A DNA stretch of 27,574 nt from a virus. Below the pieces are notes generated by a model. It did no database searches. It was not told the DNA's origin and saw nothing but the letters and a program-made list of their open reading frames with translations. Position numbers and translations under genes: made by a program. Shown in pieces: positions 8,929 through 18,052 of this stretch. Every line of letters begins with the position of its first letter. Position 1 is the first letter of the stretch. The stretch covers positions 1-27,574 of the IMG/VR virus record IMGVR_UViG_3300018023_000026; one strand, 5' to 3'.

Positions 8929-11900
8929 TACCGCCCAGTGTAGGAAGTCCGCTCACGTTCATCACGCCGGTTATCACTTTCGGCAGTCCGCCTGTGCAGA
9001 TTAATGCCATGTCGGTGGATACCTCTGTTCTTCCGTATGTCATACAGGCTGGGCAGTCCTACGTGCGTCTTGAGGTTTCTCTTCCTTATGCTCAAAAAAT
9101 CACCACTACCCCCACTGTGTCAAATGGGGTAGCACAGTTTTCTGACAGCATCACTTTGGATGTTGGTTATGGGGATGCTTCTATTCAATTCTTAGCTCGT
9201 AATTACGACCCCAGCCAGATGGCTTGGGAGGCCAGCACTCCCCGTGCCGTGGGATATAGGTTTGTAGATGATAATGGCTACGTGCAGTTGGTTATCACCT
9301 CCACTGGGTCCACAGGAAGCAGTGAACCCACGGTGTTTACAACATCGGGAGCAGCCTCGGATTTGTCCGCTCCCGTTACCGGGATAGCGATATCCAACAA
9401 TTTGCTGACTGTTACTTCCAACCACAATTTTTCCGTGGGAATGACCGTTTCTTTTAACAACCTTTTGCAGGCCACTTTCCTGAACGGTGTGAGCGTAATC
9501 GTAGCTTCTGTGACTCCCACCAGTTTTACGGCTATTTACGCTTACACGGGGACTTATTCGCAACCCTCACCGGAATCTGGCACATCCGGCGTAGTTACAT
9601 CCGATGGAAATGTCACGTGGCTCAACGTGGGTTTCTACGCCATTTCTCCCACGGTGCAATTTACCATCGTTCCAGTGCAAAGTGGCCTTGCTCAAGTTAT
9701 CGGCCCACCTTCGGGAATAAACGCCTATAAATCTCAGGTAAGCTGTCGGATAGAATGGCTCATGCCTAATTTTGTTGGGGCTATCGGCGTTAAGGTGATG
9801 TTGTCCACAGACCCAGCCGGGGTGAATCCTCCGTATGTTCAGTATGGAGATGTTGTTCCTCTGACCCAAGTCAGCCGAGTGAATACGCAAATCACCAACA
9901 CCAACAGTGTGACTAATTACGACCCCACTACAGGACAGGAAATCATAACTACCACGAACAGTACCGTGGCCTACACCTATAACTACGTGGATGTTCCTCC
10001 CGGTGCGGTGAATAATGCCACGCAGTTTTATGCAATGCTATCCGTGGTTGTTCAAAGCCCTCTCAATAACGTCCTGTTTGAGAGTCAGCAAAGCGGACCG
10101 GTTACGTGTGGTTTTGTCAACTTATCTCTTGCTAACCCTACGGATTTTCTTGCTCTTCAACGGCAACAGGATATCGCCGGTCGGCTTATCACCCAAATGA
10201 CTCAGCTTTATCCCGACCTTGACTTGACTCCTCGTTCGGAGATAAGAGATTTGCTTATCGACCCAGTGTCGATTGAACTCAGCAACATGAGTGTTCGTGA
10301 GTGGTTTTCACGGTGCGCCCAATCGGTATCGGCAATAAGCCAGATAGATAATGTAAGTGGTAACGGGGTTAGTGACACCTTTAATGCTTCTCCTATAAAG
10401 CAGCAGATTGCCCGAGCTTATGGGCTTAATGCCGCCGATACTCAGACATTCATTGACCAACAATTCGACCATCTCGGACAGTCTGTGGGTCTCACTCGTG
10501 GAGGAGCTACACCATCGGTCGTCAATCTCACTTTCTATACCTATAGCCAGCCCACAACGACCACCACCTTTCCTACTGGCATCATCTGTTCTACCACAGG
10601 AGACGCCTCTACCCCATCCATTAACTTCCAGACTACCGGTTCGGCCTCCATCACCCCATCCTCCGCTGCCTCATTTTACAACCCCGTGTATGGTTGGTGG
10701 GGAGTTACAGTTCCGGCATCTTGCCAAACCACCGGCTCCAGTACCAATGTGGGAGCGGGGACTATCAACTCTATCGGCTCCAATGCCCCGGCAGGGTGGT
10801 CGGTCACCAACCTTGCGGCGGCTACCTTCGGAGTTGATGATGAAATCAACTCTCACTTCGCCGCTCGCATTGTCAACCGGCAGTTTACTGGAGTGGACTC
10901 GGGAACCCGCAATGGGTATTACACCACGGCAGCATCCACACCGGGCATCGTTGCGGTAGAAGTGGTAGCAGCCGGTGACCTTGAGATGGTTCGTGACTGG
11001 GATAACATTCGGCAAAAGCACGTGTTTGGTTGTGTGGACGTTTACTGTCAGGGAACTTCCTCCTCCGAGGAGGATGACATCGTATCGTTTGAATATGATA
11101 ATGCCAGTGCTCCGGGAGTATACAGCACCTACCTTCCACTCACCCTCGTGTCGGCTACCAACAACCTACTCAAGTTTCAGGTTGCCAGCGCCAACTTTCA
11201 AGCGCTTAATTGGCCTCTCTACCAAGGAGTGGAGCTTCTCGTTCAAGGGCTTTCCAACTCCTTCTTCCTTGATATCAGTGAGGCACAGTTCGACACCAAT
11301 GGCGGATACATCATCCTTAATCCCAGCGCCAATGCCTACTACATCTCCGGGAGCGGGGCAACACAGGTCAGAATTTCTTATCCTACGCTCGCCGCTCCAC
11401 TGAGCAATCTCGCCGCCGTGCAGGGCGTGGGATTCAACGGCACCTATCTCCTGAATGCCCGGCTCCAGTCTCCCCTCGTGGATACCCCCACGAATCAGCC
11501 GGTCACCAACGTCAACTCGGTCATCGGGCAGACGAATTTCACCGGCACCATCCCCGAGGCCCTGTTGGACCTCGTACACACCTCTGACTTCCTGCTCAAT
11601 GGTGGGTCTAATCAGGCGGGTGACATGGTGCAGGTGGTCTCCACCGCTACAACCCCCATCACTGTGACCATCACCGCTAGCACCACTACACCTGTAACCA
11701 TCGGCACCGCCATGGATATCTCCGTTGACCCTAGTGGTGTTTTGGGGGATGTCCTCTCAGTCCGTTCTTCGGACCTGTCTACCCTGTATGTCAACGGGTC
11801 TGATTACACCTTGGTGCCAGAGCCGTCTCCTTACGGCACCCCCGCAGGGCCTTATGTCGGCTGCTACGCTACCTACGGCCTTAAAACACTCACCGTGTCC

Positions 11901-13391
11901 AAGACCATTACAGGTATCTCCATCTCCAACAACATCCTCACCGTAAATTGCATCAACAGCTTTGGAGCAGGAGCGCCCCTCACGCTTGCCGGACTTACAT
12001 CCGCTTCTTTCCTTAACGGTCAGAATGTGACCGTGGCAAGCTCCAATGGGACACAGTTCACTGCCGTTTACAATCACAGCGATTATGCTTTTGCCTCCGA
12101 CACGGGGACAGCGACCGGAAGCTCCATCCAGAACAACCAGCAAGTCGTGGTGAGCTTCAATCAGTTTATCCTGCACGAGAACCTCAGCTTCGCTTCCATG
12201 GAGCCTCAGACCCTTAATGGCAGCGTTGCAAACTCCCTTGATAACAACGGGTTTGTGTATAATACGTGGCTTCCCGAGAGTTATGGCCGGTTTGATTTGA
12301 CGTTGAATGGGGCAGCATACAATACGGATGGGACCATCAACCTCACCAACTCCACCGGACTGGTGGGAGCGGGAGTTCCTCATGACAGCCGCTATATCGA
12401 AGTCCTCTATCAGACCAGCGTCAGCCCGCCCGCCTACGAGGTCATGATTGAGAACGTGGACTTTGTTCTTAACGTGGACACGACATCCGGCGCAGTGACC
12501 ATTGCCCGCAATCTCGGCACCAATGCGACCAGCCGCATCCCAGACGGTGGGCAGGTGTTGGTGTCTTACTTCTACACCGAAGCATTCACCACTGCGACCG
12601 AGTATCCCTCGTTCGTTCCCATCTTGGTTAACCAGATAAACATCACTAAGGCGGCGGGTGCAAGCGTCCTTGTCAAGGCCATGGTTGCCAATCCTATCGA
12701 CATCACCTTGACGGTGACTCTCAATAGTGGCATTTCACCGGATACAGTAGACTCCGCTGTGCGCACCGCCATTGACCAAGCGTTGGACAGCGCTACGGGA
12801 ACTCTGTATCAGTCCAGCATCGTTTCATTGGTGCAGGCGATAAGTGGCGTCAAGTCGGTGGGAATCCCACTCATCAAGTGCGCCAAGTCGGATGGTTCTT
12901 ACGATATCGGCTTTGTTATTCCCACGGGCACGCTGTGGACTCCTCTGACGAATGACCCGGCCTTTAGCGGACAAGCGGTGCCCGCCCACAGTTTCATCAC
13001 TACCGTTCCCATTTTACCGGATAGCACGGTGCCCAGTGGCGGACCTGCCGAAGCGTTTGTGGGATTGCTCTATGAGGGTCAGGCTTACGCCCGTACCTCT
13101 TCAATAAGCAACTTCCTGTCTACCGCTGCCACGCCCTTGGTTTCGTCACAGAATGGCTCTTTCTACATCATCGGTACCAACGACCCCGGTCTTGCTGCGC
13201 AATATCAAAGTGCCTATGCTCAAAAGGTCATCATCACCATCCCTGCGGATACCACCTCCCCCTCTTTGAAGTCTTACTTTGTCACATATGTTGTAGAGGG
13301 TGAGAGTAGTGCTAAAGATATAACATTGAGTGCTACGGAATATTTTTCTGCTGGGAGAGTAACTATAAATTATTTAACATCAGGAACTTAG
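8925..13391 (+). CDS. Baseplate J-like protein
   Basis: 1488 residues, much longer than P2 gpJ (about 300) and T4 gp6 (about 660), but within the range of large phages. The J-like core runs from about residue 429 (YPDLDLTPRSEIRDLLIDP) through a helical wedge segment, SVGLTRGGATPS, an NVGAGTI turn, the FGVDDEINSHFAARI segment and a GTRNGYYTTAASTPGI motif to KHVFGCVDVYCQG near 700. The late ISGVKSVGIPLI segment is also typical. Two homologous beta-rich domains are inserted at about residues 153-222 and 997-1068. Proteins of this family form the baseplate inner ring. GGGGA at 8913-8917 serves as SD for ATG 8925. The last ~110 bases turn AT-rich where a nuclease gene follows. Confidence 0.88.
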   Translation: MIPPSVGSPLTFITPVITFGSPPVQINAMSVDTSVLPYVIQAGQSYVRLEVSLPYAQKITTTPTVSNGVAQFSDSITLDVGYGDASIQFLARNYDPSQMAWEASTPRAVGYRFVDDNGYVQLVITSTGSTGSSEPTVFTTSGAASDLSAPVTGIAISNNLLTVTSNHNFSVGMTVSFNNLLQATFLNGVSVIVASVTPTSFTAIYAYTGTYSQPSPESGTSGVVTSDGNVTWLNVGFYAISPTVQFTIVPVQSGLAQVIGPPSGINAYKSQVSCRIEWLMPNFVGAIGVKVMLSTDPAGVNPPYVQYGDVVPLTQVSRVNTQITNTNSVTNYDPTTGQEIITTTNSTVAYTYNYVDVPPGAVNNATQFYAMLSVVVQSPLNNVLFESQQSGPVTCGFVNLSLANPTDFLALQRQQDIAGRLITQMTQLYPDLDLTPRSEIRDLLIDPVSIELSNMSVREWFSRCAQSVSAISQIDNVSGNGVSDTFNASPIKQQIARAYGLNAADTQTFIDQQFDHLGQSVGLTRGGATPSVVNLTFYTYSQPTTTTTFPTGIICSTTGDASTPSINFQTTGSASITPSSAASFYNPVYGWWGVTVPASCQTTGSSTNVGAGTINSIGSNAPAGWSVTNLAAATFGVDDEINSHFAARIVNRQFTGVDSGTRNGYYTTAASTPGIVAVEVVAAGDLEMVRDWDNIRQKHVFGCVDVYCQGTSSSEEDDIVSFEYDNASAPGVYSTYLPLTLVSATNNLLKFQVASANFQALNWPLYQGVELLVQGLSNSFFLDISEAQFDTNGGYIILNPSANAYYISGSGATQVRISYPTLAAPLSNLAAVQGVGFNGTYLLNARLQSPLVDTPTNQPVTNVNSVIGQTNFTGTIPEALLDLVHTSDFLLNGGSNQAGDMVQVVSTATTPITVTITASTTTPVTIGTAMDISVDPSGVLGDVLSVRSSDLSTLYVNGSDYTLVPEPSPYGTPAGPYVGCYATYGLKTLTVSKTITGISISNNILTVNCINSFGAGAPLTLAGLTSASFLNGQNVTVASSNGTQFTAVYNHSDYAFASDTGTATGSSIQNNQQVVVSFNQFILHENLSFASMEPQTLNGSVANSLDNNGFVYNTWLPESYGRFDLTLNGAAYNTDGTINLTNSTGLVGAGVPHDSRYIEVLYQTSVSPPAYEVMIENVDFVLNVDTTSGAVTIARNLGTNATSRIPDGGQVLVSYFYTEAFTTATEYPSFVPILVNQINITKAAGASVLVKAMVANPIDITLTVTLNSGISPDTVDSAVRTAIDQALDSATGTLYQSSIVSLVQAISGVKSVGIPLIKCAKSDGSYDIGFVIPTGTLWTPLTNDPAFSGQAVPAHSFITTVPILPDSTVPSGGPAEAFVGLLYEGQAYARTSSISNFLSTAATPLVSSQNGSFYIIGTNDPGLAAQYQSAYAQKVIITIPADTTSPSLKSYFVTYVVEGESSAKDITLSATEYFSAGRVTINYLTSGT
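9381..9590 (+). repeat. Internal domain repeat, copy 1, in the baseplate J-like gene
   Basis: Encodes about residues 153-222, starting GIAISNNLLTVTS and containing a LNGVSVIVAS...FTAIY stretch. It aligns with copy 2 at 11913-12128 (GISISNNILTVN...LNGQNVTVAS...FTAVY). The similarity is clear in protein and weak in DNA, so the duplication is old. It looks like a small beta-sandwich module placed outside the J core. Confidence 0.75.
11913..12128 (+). repeat. Internal domain repeat, copy 2, in the baseplate J-like gene
   Basis: Encodes about residues 997-1068, the partner of copy 1 at 9381-9590. Shared features are the GIxISNN start, a ATFLNG/ASFLNG-type segment, a VAS strand and FTAxY, then a G/S/T-rich end. 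Copy 1 precedes and copy 2 follows the J-like core, so the two modules flank it. Confidence 0.75.
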
Positions 13392-13404
13392 GTATGATTA
13401 TATA
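13364..13404 (+). promoter_or_regulatory. Weak AT-rich hairpin covering the start of the second GIY-YIG gene
   Basis: TATAAATTAT at 13364-13373 can pair with ATGATTATATA at 13394-13404: ten pairs, one of them T.G, with one bulged A. The start codon (13394) is in the stem and the SD-like CAGGAAC is in the 20-base loop. Nearly all pairs are A-T, so stability is doubtful. Confidence 0.3.
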
Positions 13405-14062
13405 CTTGGTACGATGTTTAGTAAATCAAAAAGTTTATATCGGAAAGGCTTCGGGAAATACCCCGTCAAAAAGATGGTCAAGGCATAAGCAAGAAGCAAA
13501 GAGAGGAAGCCAGACCCACTTTCATAGAGCTATTCGAGCGTATGGAGAAACGGCGTTTGAAGTATGCTTGTTATCCGGGTTTGTGGCATCTAAACAAGAC
13601 CTCAACGCTCAAGAAAGATATTTCATAGGGAAATATCAATCTAATAATCCTATTTTTGGATATAACATAACTGGGGGTGGAGATGGACATGACGGTTTTG
13701 TACCTTCTATGGAACATAAACTTTCGATTAGCTTCAAACTCAAAGGCAAACCAAAGATTGAAACTCATCGGTATAACGCCGCCGAAGCTAAAAAGAAGTA
13801 TTGGGGGCGTATAGGCGACGTTATTAATCTTAGAATTAAGGGATGCACTTTTAGAGAAATTAGCAAGCAACTAGGATTTTCCTATATGACAGCCAGCAGA
13901 CTTTGGAAAATCTCGGGTTATTCCGACGATGCTAAGCTCAATGAGCTTATTCGTCAACAAAAAAACTCTCGTATAGGAATAGCTAAAAAACAATGGTGGG
14001 GTGAGCATCGTTATTCCTCCCCATTAAAGGAACCCAAGGCTATAGTAGTTAAGGCTGCCTAG
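13394..14062 (+). CDS. GIY-YIG homing endonuclease with C-terminal helix-turn-helix
   Basis: 222 residues. The N-terminal ~95 residues carry the GIY-YIG pattern as IYL...YIG (MIIYLVRCLVNQKVYIGKAS), then KRWSRHK, a glutamate in NAQERYFIGKYQS and FGYNITGGGDG. About residues 148-175 (GDVINLRIKGCTFREISKQL) form a helix-turn-helix of the resolvase/NUMOD1-like sort, probably the DNA-recognition part; a short basic tail follows. The gene sits between the baseplate J-like gene (stop 13391) and the tail-tip gene (ATG 14064) with 2 and 1 bases between. SD is CAGGAAC at 13381-13387. It is far more AT-rich than its neighbours, both of which appear complete, so it is a free-standing insertion and not an intron-borne gene. 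Confidence 0.9.
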   Translation: MIIYLVRCLVNQKVYIGKASGNTPSKRWSRHKQEAKRGSQTHFHRAIRAYGETAFEVCLLSGFVASKQDLNAQERYFIGKYQSNNPIFGYNITGGGDGHDGFVPSMEHKLSISFKLKGKPKIETHRYNAAEAKKKYWGRIGDVINLRIKGCTFREISKQLGFSYMTASRLWKISGYSDDAKLNELIRQQKNSRIGIAKKQWWGEHRYSSPLKEPKAIVVKAA

Positions 14063-14063
14063 T

Positions 14064-15545
14064 ATGGCGACCAATAACAATCCCGACCTTCTCTACCTGC
14101 TACCGAGGGAATCACTCCTCTTGTTCGAGGATGCTCGTCTGCTCGGTCTGTTGCAGGCAACCGCTAATTACTATCTTCCGAGGAATGACCAGCCGCAGTG
14201 GGGATATCTCCTTCGGGTGATAGCACAAGAACTTGCCAAGCTCGAATATGATTATCAATATGACATTCTCGGAATTCAACCGCAATACCTCACTCCTCCC
14301 GACATCAAGCGCCGGGACGCCGCCCCCCTTCAAATCAAGAGCGCTTACCCATATCCGGCTCAATATGACAAGGGAGATTTCACCGGGTTCGGGGCCTTGG
14401 ATAATCCCGTGGGCTACCGGGACATGTTGGTAGACCTCATCAATGCCTATGGCATGGGGGCAACCACTGCTGCTATTGCCGCCGTCATTTATGCTTACAC
14501 GGGAAAGACCGTGCAGGTGGTGGAGCTTTACAAGCTCATCGGGCAGGGAGTTTACGACCAGTCCGACCGCAATGCCATTCAGGTATCGGTGAACGTGGGG
14601 GGAAACAACCCCCTAAACAACGTCCTCAGTCTTACCCAATTGCAGGAGATTGTCCAGAATCTTTACGGGGCTATCGACCTAGCCAAGCCCGCCCATGTGG
14701 GATTGGAGTTCACCACGGTATTCACCGAAGCGGAGAACGTCAGCCTCAACATCAACGATATCCTGCGTATCATCATCCTACAGGTGGAAAATCCTCCGCT
14801 CGGTCCGATGCTGTGGGTAGCGCCCCTGTTTGACCCCAAGCATCCCAAGACCACCTTGGCGGCATACGGCAGGCACTTGACCCCGACACTATCTCAGGCG
14901 GATTGGCAGGCGCTCTACTATGCCCCCACCTCCCCGCCAACTTTGCTCCCGGCTGAATGGAACAGTGGAATGACTTATGCTCGGGGGGCCTTGGTTCAGT
15001 ACTCTACCTCCAGTCCTCCCATTCCAAGCTACCAAATGTACCGGGCACTTAAGCGCAACACCAATCAGCCGCCAACCATTGGTACGAGCAACGCTTATTG
15101 GAAGCTGTTGCCCTCCCCTGCGGTGTGGCAAGCATACTACAGGAACACTTTCGGCATGTATACGGTGGGTATCGCCCCATGGACGGCGCTGACCACCTAT
15201 TATACCGGTCAGTTCATCATCGACCCAAACGGTAATCTCCAGATTGCTATAGTAGGGGGAGTTAGTGGGATGACCGCCCCGGCCTTCTCCACCACGCAGG
15301 GGGGAACGGTGACCGATGGTACGACCAGCCCGCCGACCGCCGTGACGTGGGAGTGCCTCGGGACCAACTATCTTGTGGACCCCGGTCAGTGGATTCAAAT
15401 TGGTTGGGTTGCTGGCGGCGTATTCACCCCCACGGGAGAGGTTGCCAACTGGAATGTCAACAACCCCATGGGTCTGCTCGCTCCGAGGGAGAACACAGTG
15501 TGGGAGTGCAAAGGTGATATATTAAATATTTTCAATGAGAGTTAG
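14064..15545 (+). CDS. Tail-tip / tail-fibre-connector protein with carbohydrate-binding-like modules
   Basis: 493 residues. The N-terminal ~240 residues begin MATNNNPDLLYLLPRE and have a helical, leucine-rich character. Position directly after the J-like gene is where tail protein I-type proteins lie in P2-like order, so an equivalent role is inferred. About residues 297-353 read like a type-3 chitin-binding / CBM5-12 fold: W at the start, then TYARGALVQY, MYRALKRNTNQPP and a terminal YWKLL. A second W...YYTGQFI...G module spans about 372-435, ending in VTWECLG; this kind is common in phage tail proteins. The start ATG 14064 lies one base after the nuclease stop, and its SD-like AAGG (14051-14054) is inside the nuclease gene. 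The last ~30 bases become AT-rich. Confidence 0.6.
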   Translation: MATNNNPDLLYLLPRESLLLFEDARLLGLLQATANYYLPRNDQPQWGYLLRVIAQELAKLEYDYQYDILGIQPQYLTPPDIKRRDAAPLQIKSAYPYPAQYDKGDFTGFGALDNPVGYRDMLVDLINAYGMGATTAAIAAVIYAYTGKTVQVVELYKLIGQGVYDQSDRNAIQVSVNVGGNNPLNNVLSLTQLQEIVQNLYGAIDLAKPAHVGLEFTTVFTEAENVSLNINDILRIIILQVENPPLGPMLWVAPLFDPKHPKTTLAAYGRHLTPTLSQADWQALYYAPTSPPTLLPAEWNSGMTYARGALVQYSTSSPPIPSYQMYRALKRNTNQPPTIGTSNAYWKLLPSPAVWQAYYRNTFGMYTVGIAPWTALTTYYTGQFIIDPNGNLQIAIVGGVSGMTAPAFSTTQGGTVTDGTTSPPTAVTWECLGTNYLVDPGQWIQIGWVAGGVFTPTGEVANWNVNNPMGLLAPRENTVWECKGDILNIFNES

Positions 15546-15560
15546 AAGGAGATGGGTTCA

Positions 15561-15731
15561 ATGTACGACAATAGGGTTGACGATAAACCAGTTAACGTGG
15601 AAAATACGGTAATCACTGAGGACATGTTGGAGGAGTTAAGGAATATACTCAAGAGTGACCGGCATGAGCGGGTCATGGAAGCCTTTGAAGCTTCTTGGCT
15701 TCGGGAGAAGCGGGAACTACCTGTCGCTTAA
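15561..15731 (+). CDS. Small acidic/basic helical protein, 56 residues, unknown
   Basis: The reading frame starts at ATG 15561, nine bases behind GGAG (15548-15551), and ends in TAA 15729-15731. An ATG at 15552 directly abuts the SD and is less likely. The sequence begins MYDNRVDDKPVNVENTV and then forms a charged helix (EDMLEELRNILKSDRHERVM). No family is recognised. It exactly fills the gap between the tail-tip gene and the Nudix gene, whose start lies 4 bases after its stop and lacks a good SD of its own, so translational coupling is likely. Confidence 0.6.
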   Translation: MYDNRVDDKPVNVENTVITEDMLEELRNILKSDRHERVMEAFEASWLREKRELPVA

Positions 15732-15735
15732 ACAG

Positions 15736-17325
15736 ATGAATAAGACAGCTTACATTTCGCCGACGTTCGCTACGCTGGAGGTCTCAGCGATGCACACAGG
15801 TTTGTCTCCTACTGCCTCCATCGTCCTCGATTTGGGAATTCCCAAGTTTACCACGTTCTCCATCAAGTTCCCCATACCCGAGGAGACCCAAGCTTTCCAG
15901 CAGGTCGCCAGCGAGGCACTGGGGGTCATGCTGGATGAGATGACCGCCTTCATGATATCGGTGGGCTACAAGAAAGAAGTCATCGCCAAAATTTACGCCC
16001 TCACGCTAGCCTGCTACAAGGATTTGGTCGCTAATGACCACCCGGAGAATCGGGAGAAGGACCCCAGTATTGGCTCCGTGCGGGGAGAATTTCAAATCCC
16101 TGCGGACTTTATCAATGAGACTCAGCGGTATGTGGTGACAGCAGGTAAGAAGGTAGACCGCAGCCCCCGGCAGCGCCGGGTGGAGATTGTCCCCAAGCGT
16201 CCGGTCAACCCCTCCAAGAACGATGTTCTCAAGGCTATCCGGCGCTATCGCTTCCAGAGCATCAAGAGCCAGCCGTTCCCCCTGTATCTCGTGGTCTACG
16301 ATAACATGGGGCAGCCCAAGGGCACATTAACACTGGGGCCGGGATTCCACAATGAGCTTTTGAAAATGCAGTACAAAAAGAAGGGAGATGACCCCAACCA
16401 AGCCTATAAAGACGCTGTAAGGGCCGGTGGAGGCGTATGGAAGGGCATTGGAGATAACGGCGTGGGCGGTTTCATAGTTTATTTCGATAACGCCGCTACC
16501 AAGTCAACTCTCGTTTTGGATACCACGGAAGTAACCCCCGAGGCGGTAGCGGCTAAAATCAAATGGAATCAGGATGCCACGGATGAACGAAGGAAAAAAA
16601 TGGGGCGTTTCCTCCGGGTCGATGAGATGCGAGCGTGGGGGACGGGCAAACAGGATGAATACTATGCCCAACACCCGGAGCTTGGTAGTCCGGGAGAGAA
16701 ACCAAATCTCGTAGTTACCGAACCCGGCTCCGAGCCTATGCCCTTGGCAAAGGCGGTCAGGGCCGACTATTACGACGAACAGGGCTTCTGGGCCGGTGAT
16801 GGCGGCGGAGCCTCGGGAATTCTCCCGGTCTGCACTACAACGGGTCGTATTTGCTTTGCATGGCGGTCTCCCGAGGTCCAACAGGGTTCATGCTGGGGAA
16901 CTATCGGCGGAGCCATCCAAGAGAATATGCAGCCCGGCGAGAGCGCACAGAAGGAACTTCGAGAGGAGACGGGGTATAGCGGCAGCATGACTCTCCACCC
17001 GGCCTTTGTGTTCCAAAGTGGGACATTTCGTTACTTTAACTTCATCGGCGAGACTGCGCAGGAATTTGACTTCCACCCTCAAAGTGATGCCGTATGGGAG
17101 ACCGAAGGGCTGGAGTGGTTCACTCTCCCGCAGGTCCGGGAATACATGACAAAAAGTCCACATGAGTTTCATAGTGGGGTTATAGCTCTGTTCAAGAATT
17201 CGGGGAAGCTTATCGAGCAGATTTGTGCGAAGGCAGCCCCCAAGAAGGGAAAAGGCGATGGAAAACCAAGCAAGGTTAGAGAGTCCGGCACTGGTAAAGC
17301 TCCGGGAGCAGGCGGCACAGCTTAA
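15736..17325 (+). CDS. Virion-cassette protein with C-terminal variant Nudix domain
   Basis: 529 residues from ATG 15736. In-frame GTG 15655 would overlap the 56-residue gene almost throughout and has no SD. Residues 1-180 resemble nothing I know (MNKTAYISPTFATLEVSAMH); 180-330 are basic and mixed. A Nudix-like domain lies at about 340-470, with its box at 391-414: GGAIQENMQPGE followed by SAQKELREETGY. Spacing matches the consensus GX5EX7REUXEEXGU, and the metal-binding glutamates E407, E410 and E411 are present, but the first box glutamate is Met398 and the arginine is Lys406. Nudix enzymes hydrolyse nucleoside diphosphates linked to another moiety (e.g. ADP-ribose, NADH, dinucleoside polyphosphates). 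The substrate cannot be predicted. The lysine/glycine-rich tail overlaps the next gene by 68 bases. Confidence 0.7.
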   Translation: MNKTAYISPTFATLEVSAMHTGLSPTASIVLDLGIPKFTTFSIKFPIPEETQAFQQVASEALGVMLDEMTAFMISVGYKKEVIAKIYALTLACYKDLVANDHPENREKDPSIGSVRGEFQIPADFINETQRYVVTAGKKVDRSPRQRRVEIVPKRPVNPSKNDVLKAIRRYRFQSIKSQPFPLYLVVYDNMGQPKGTLTLGPGFHNELLKMQYKKKGDDPNQAYKDAVRAGGGVWKGIGDNGVGGFIVYFDNAATKSTLVLDTTEVTPEAVAAKIKWNQDATDERRKKMGRFLRVDEMRAWGTGKQDEYYAQHPELGSPGEKPNLVVTEPGSEPMPLAKAVRADYYDEQGFWAGDGGGASGILPVCTTTGRICFAWRSPEVQQGSCWGTIGGAIQENMQPGESAQKELREETGYSGSMTLHPAFVFQSGTFRYFNFIGETAQEFDFHPQSDAVWETEGLEWFTLPQVREYMTKSPHEFHSGVIALFKNSGKLIEQICAKAAPKKGKGDGKPSKVRESGTGKAPGAGGTA

Positions 17326-17995
17326 TGCCGCTGCACGGGGAAAGTGGGGGGAGAAAGTTCCTCCTCCGATAAAGAAGGGGAACATCACTGTCTACCGCCC
17401 GGACACCGGAGAGGTCCTTTACTCCGAGCACAATATCATCACGTCCATCTCCAGTTGGCTCTTTGCCCAGTTCATGGCGTGTGCTTCTCCCCTGAACCTC
17501 TCCCCGCCGCAGACTCAGCCGGTCAGCATCGCTGCTACGGAACCGGCATGGGGCGTCTGGGGGTTGGCATTGGGCGCTGGCAGTCCCACGTGGGCACCAA
17601 CTACCCAACCCGTGGAAACGGCCACTCAGGTGGAACTCATCCAGCCGCTCGCCCGTGTGCAGTTGAGCCGGGTGAACTTCGTTACTCAGGACAGCAGCGG
17701 TAACTGGAACCCGCAGGCGGTGCTGACCACCAACGTGGAGTTTCAGACCACGGTAAACAGCACGACCAACAACATCAACCAAGGCATCCGGGAAATGGGC
17801 CTCATCGGCGGCGGTATTGCCAACATGGGCAGCTACACCATGTTGACCGCTCCGTACTTCAATGGCAATCCGTCCTCCTATGCCACAGTTCAAGCATCGC
17901 AGCAGACGGTCATACTTCTGAACTATAAGACACTTCCTCCACTTTTGTTACCTCCCGGAATAGATATAATCTTCAGTTGGATTTTTTCCTTTTAG
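17258..17995 (+). CDS. Phage structural protein, function unknown
   Basis: 245 residues from ATG 17258, preceded by GAAGGGA (17244-17250); a GTG at 17225 is in frame but has no SD. The N-terminus is a short charged helix (MENQARLESPALVKLREQAA), then a beta-rich body with GNITVYRPDTGEVLYSEHN and an INQGIREMGLIGG segment of the kind seen in tail-appendage proteins. No catalytic motif is visible. It overlaps the Nudix gene by 68 bases, implying coupled translation and a shared function in tail or virion assembly. The last ~60 bases are markedly AT-rich, just before the nuclease gene at 18090. Confidence 0.6.
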   Translation: MENQARLESPALVKLREQAAQLNAAARGKWGEKVPPPIKKGNITVYRPDTGEVLYSEHNIITSISSWLFAQFMACASPLNLSPPQTQPVSIAATEPAWGVWGLALGAGSPTWAPTTQPVETATQVELIQPLARVQLSRVNFVTQDSSGNWNPQAVLTTNVEFQTTVNSTTNNINQGIREMGLIGGGIANMGSYTMLTAPYFNGNPSSYATVQASQQTVILLNYKTLPPLLLPPGIDIIFSWIFSF

Positions 17996-18001
17996 TTGAT
18001 T

Positions 18002-18038
18002 CTAAAGGACTTATCTTAGTTTTTGGTAAGTCCTTTAG
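18002..18038 (+). terminator. 14-bp stem-loop after the structural gene, possible terminator
   Basis: CTAAAGGACTTATC (18002-18015) pairs with GGTAAGTCCTTTAG (18025-18038): 13 Watson-Crick pairs and one T.G, with a 9-base loop. It begins 7 bases after the stop at 17995. No T-run follows the stem (AAACTAC does), so it is not a textbook intrinsic terminator. It could act instead as a transcript-end stabiliser or a processing site. Confidence 0.4.
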
Positions 18039-18052
18039 TAAACTACAAGATG

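Noticed and set aside
880-14062. Group I or II introns around the nuclease genes
   Set aside because: Flanking genes have complete, sensible ends and starts; no split reading frame or intron core was seen. The nuclease genes look free-standing.
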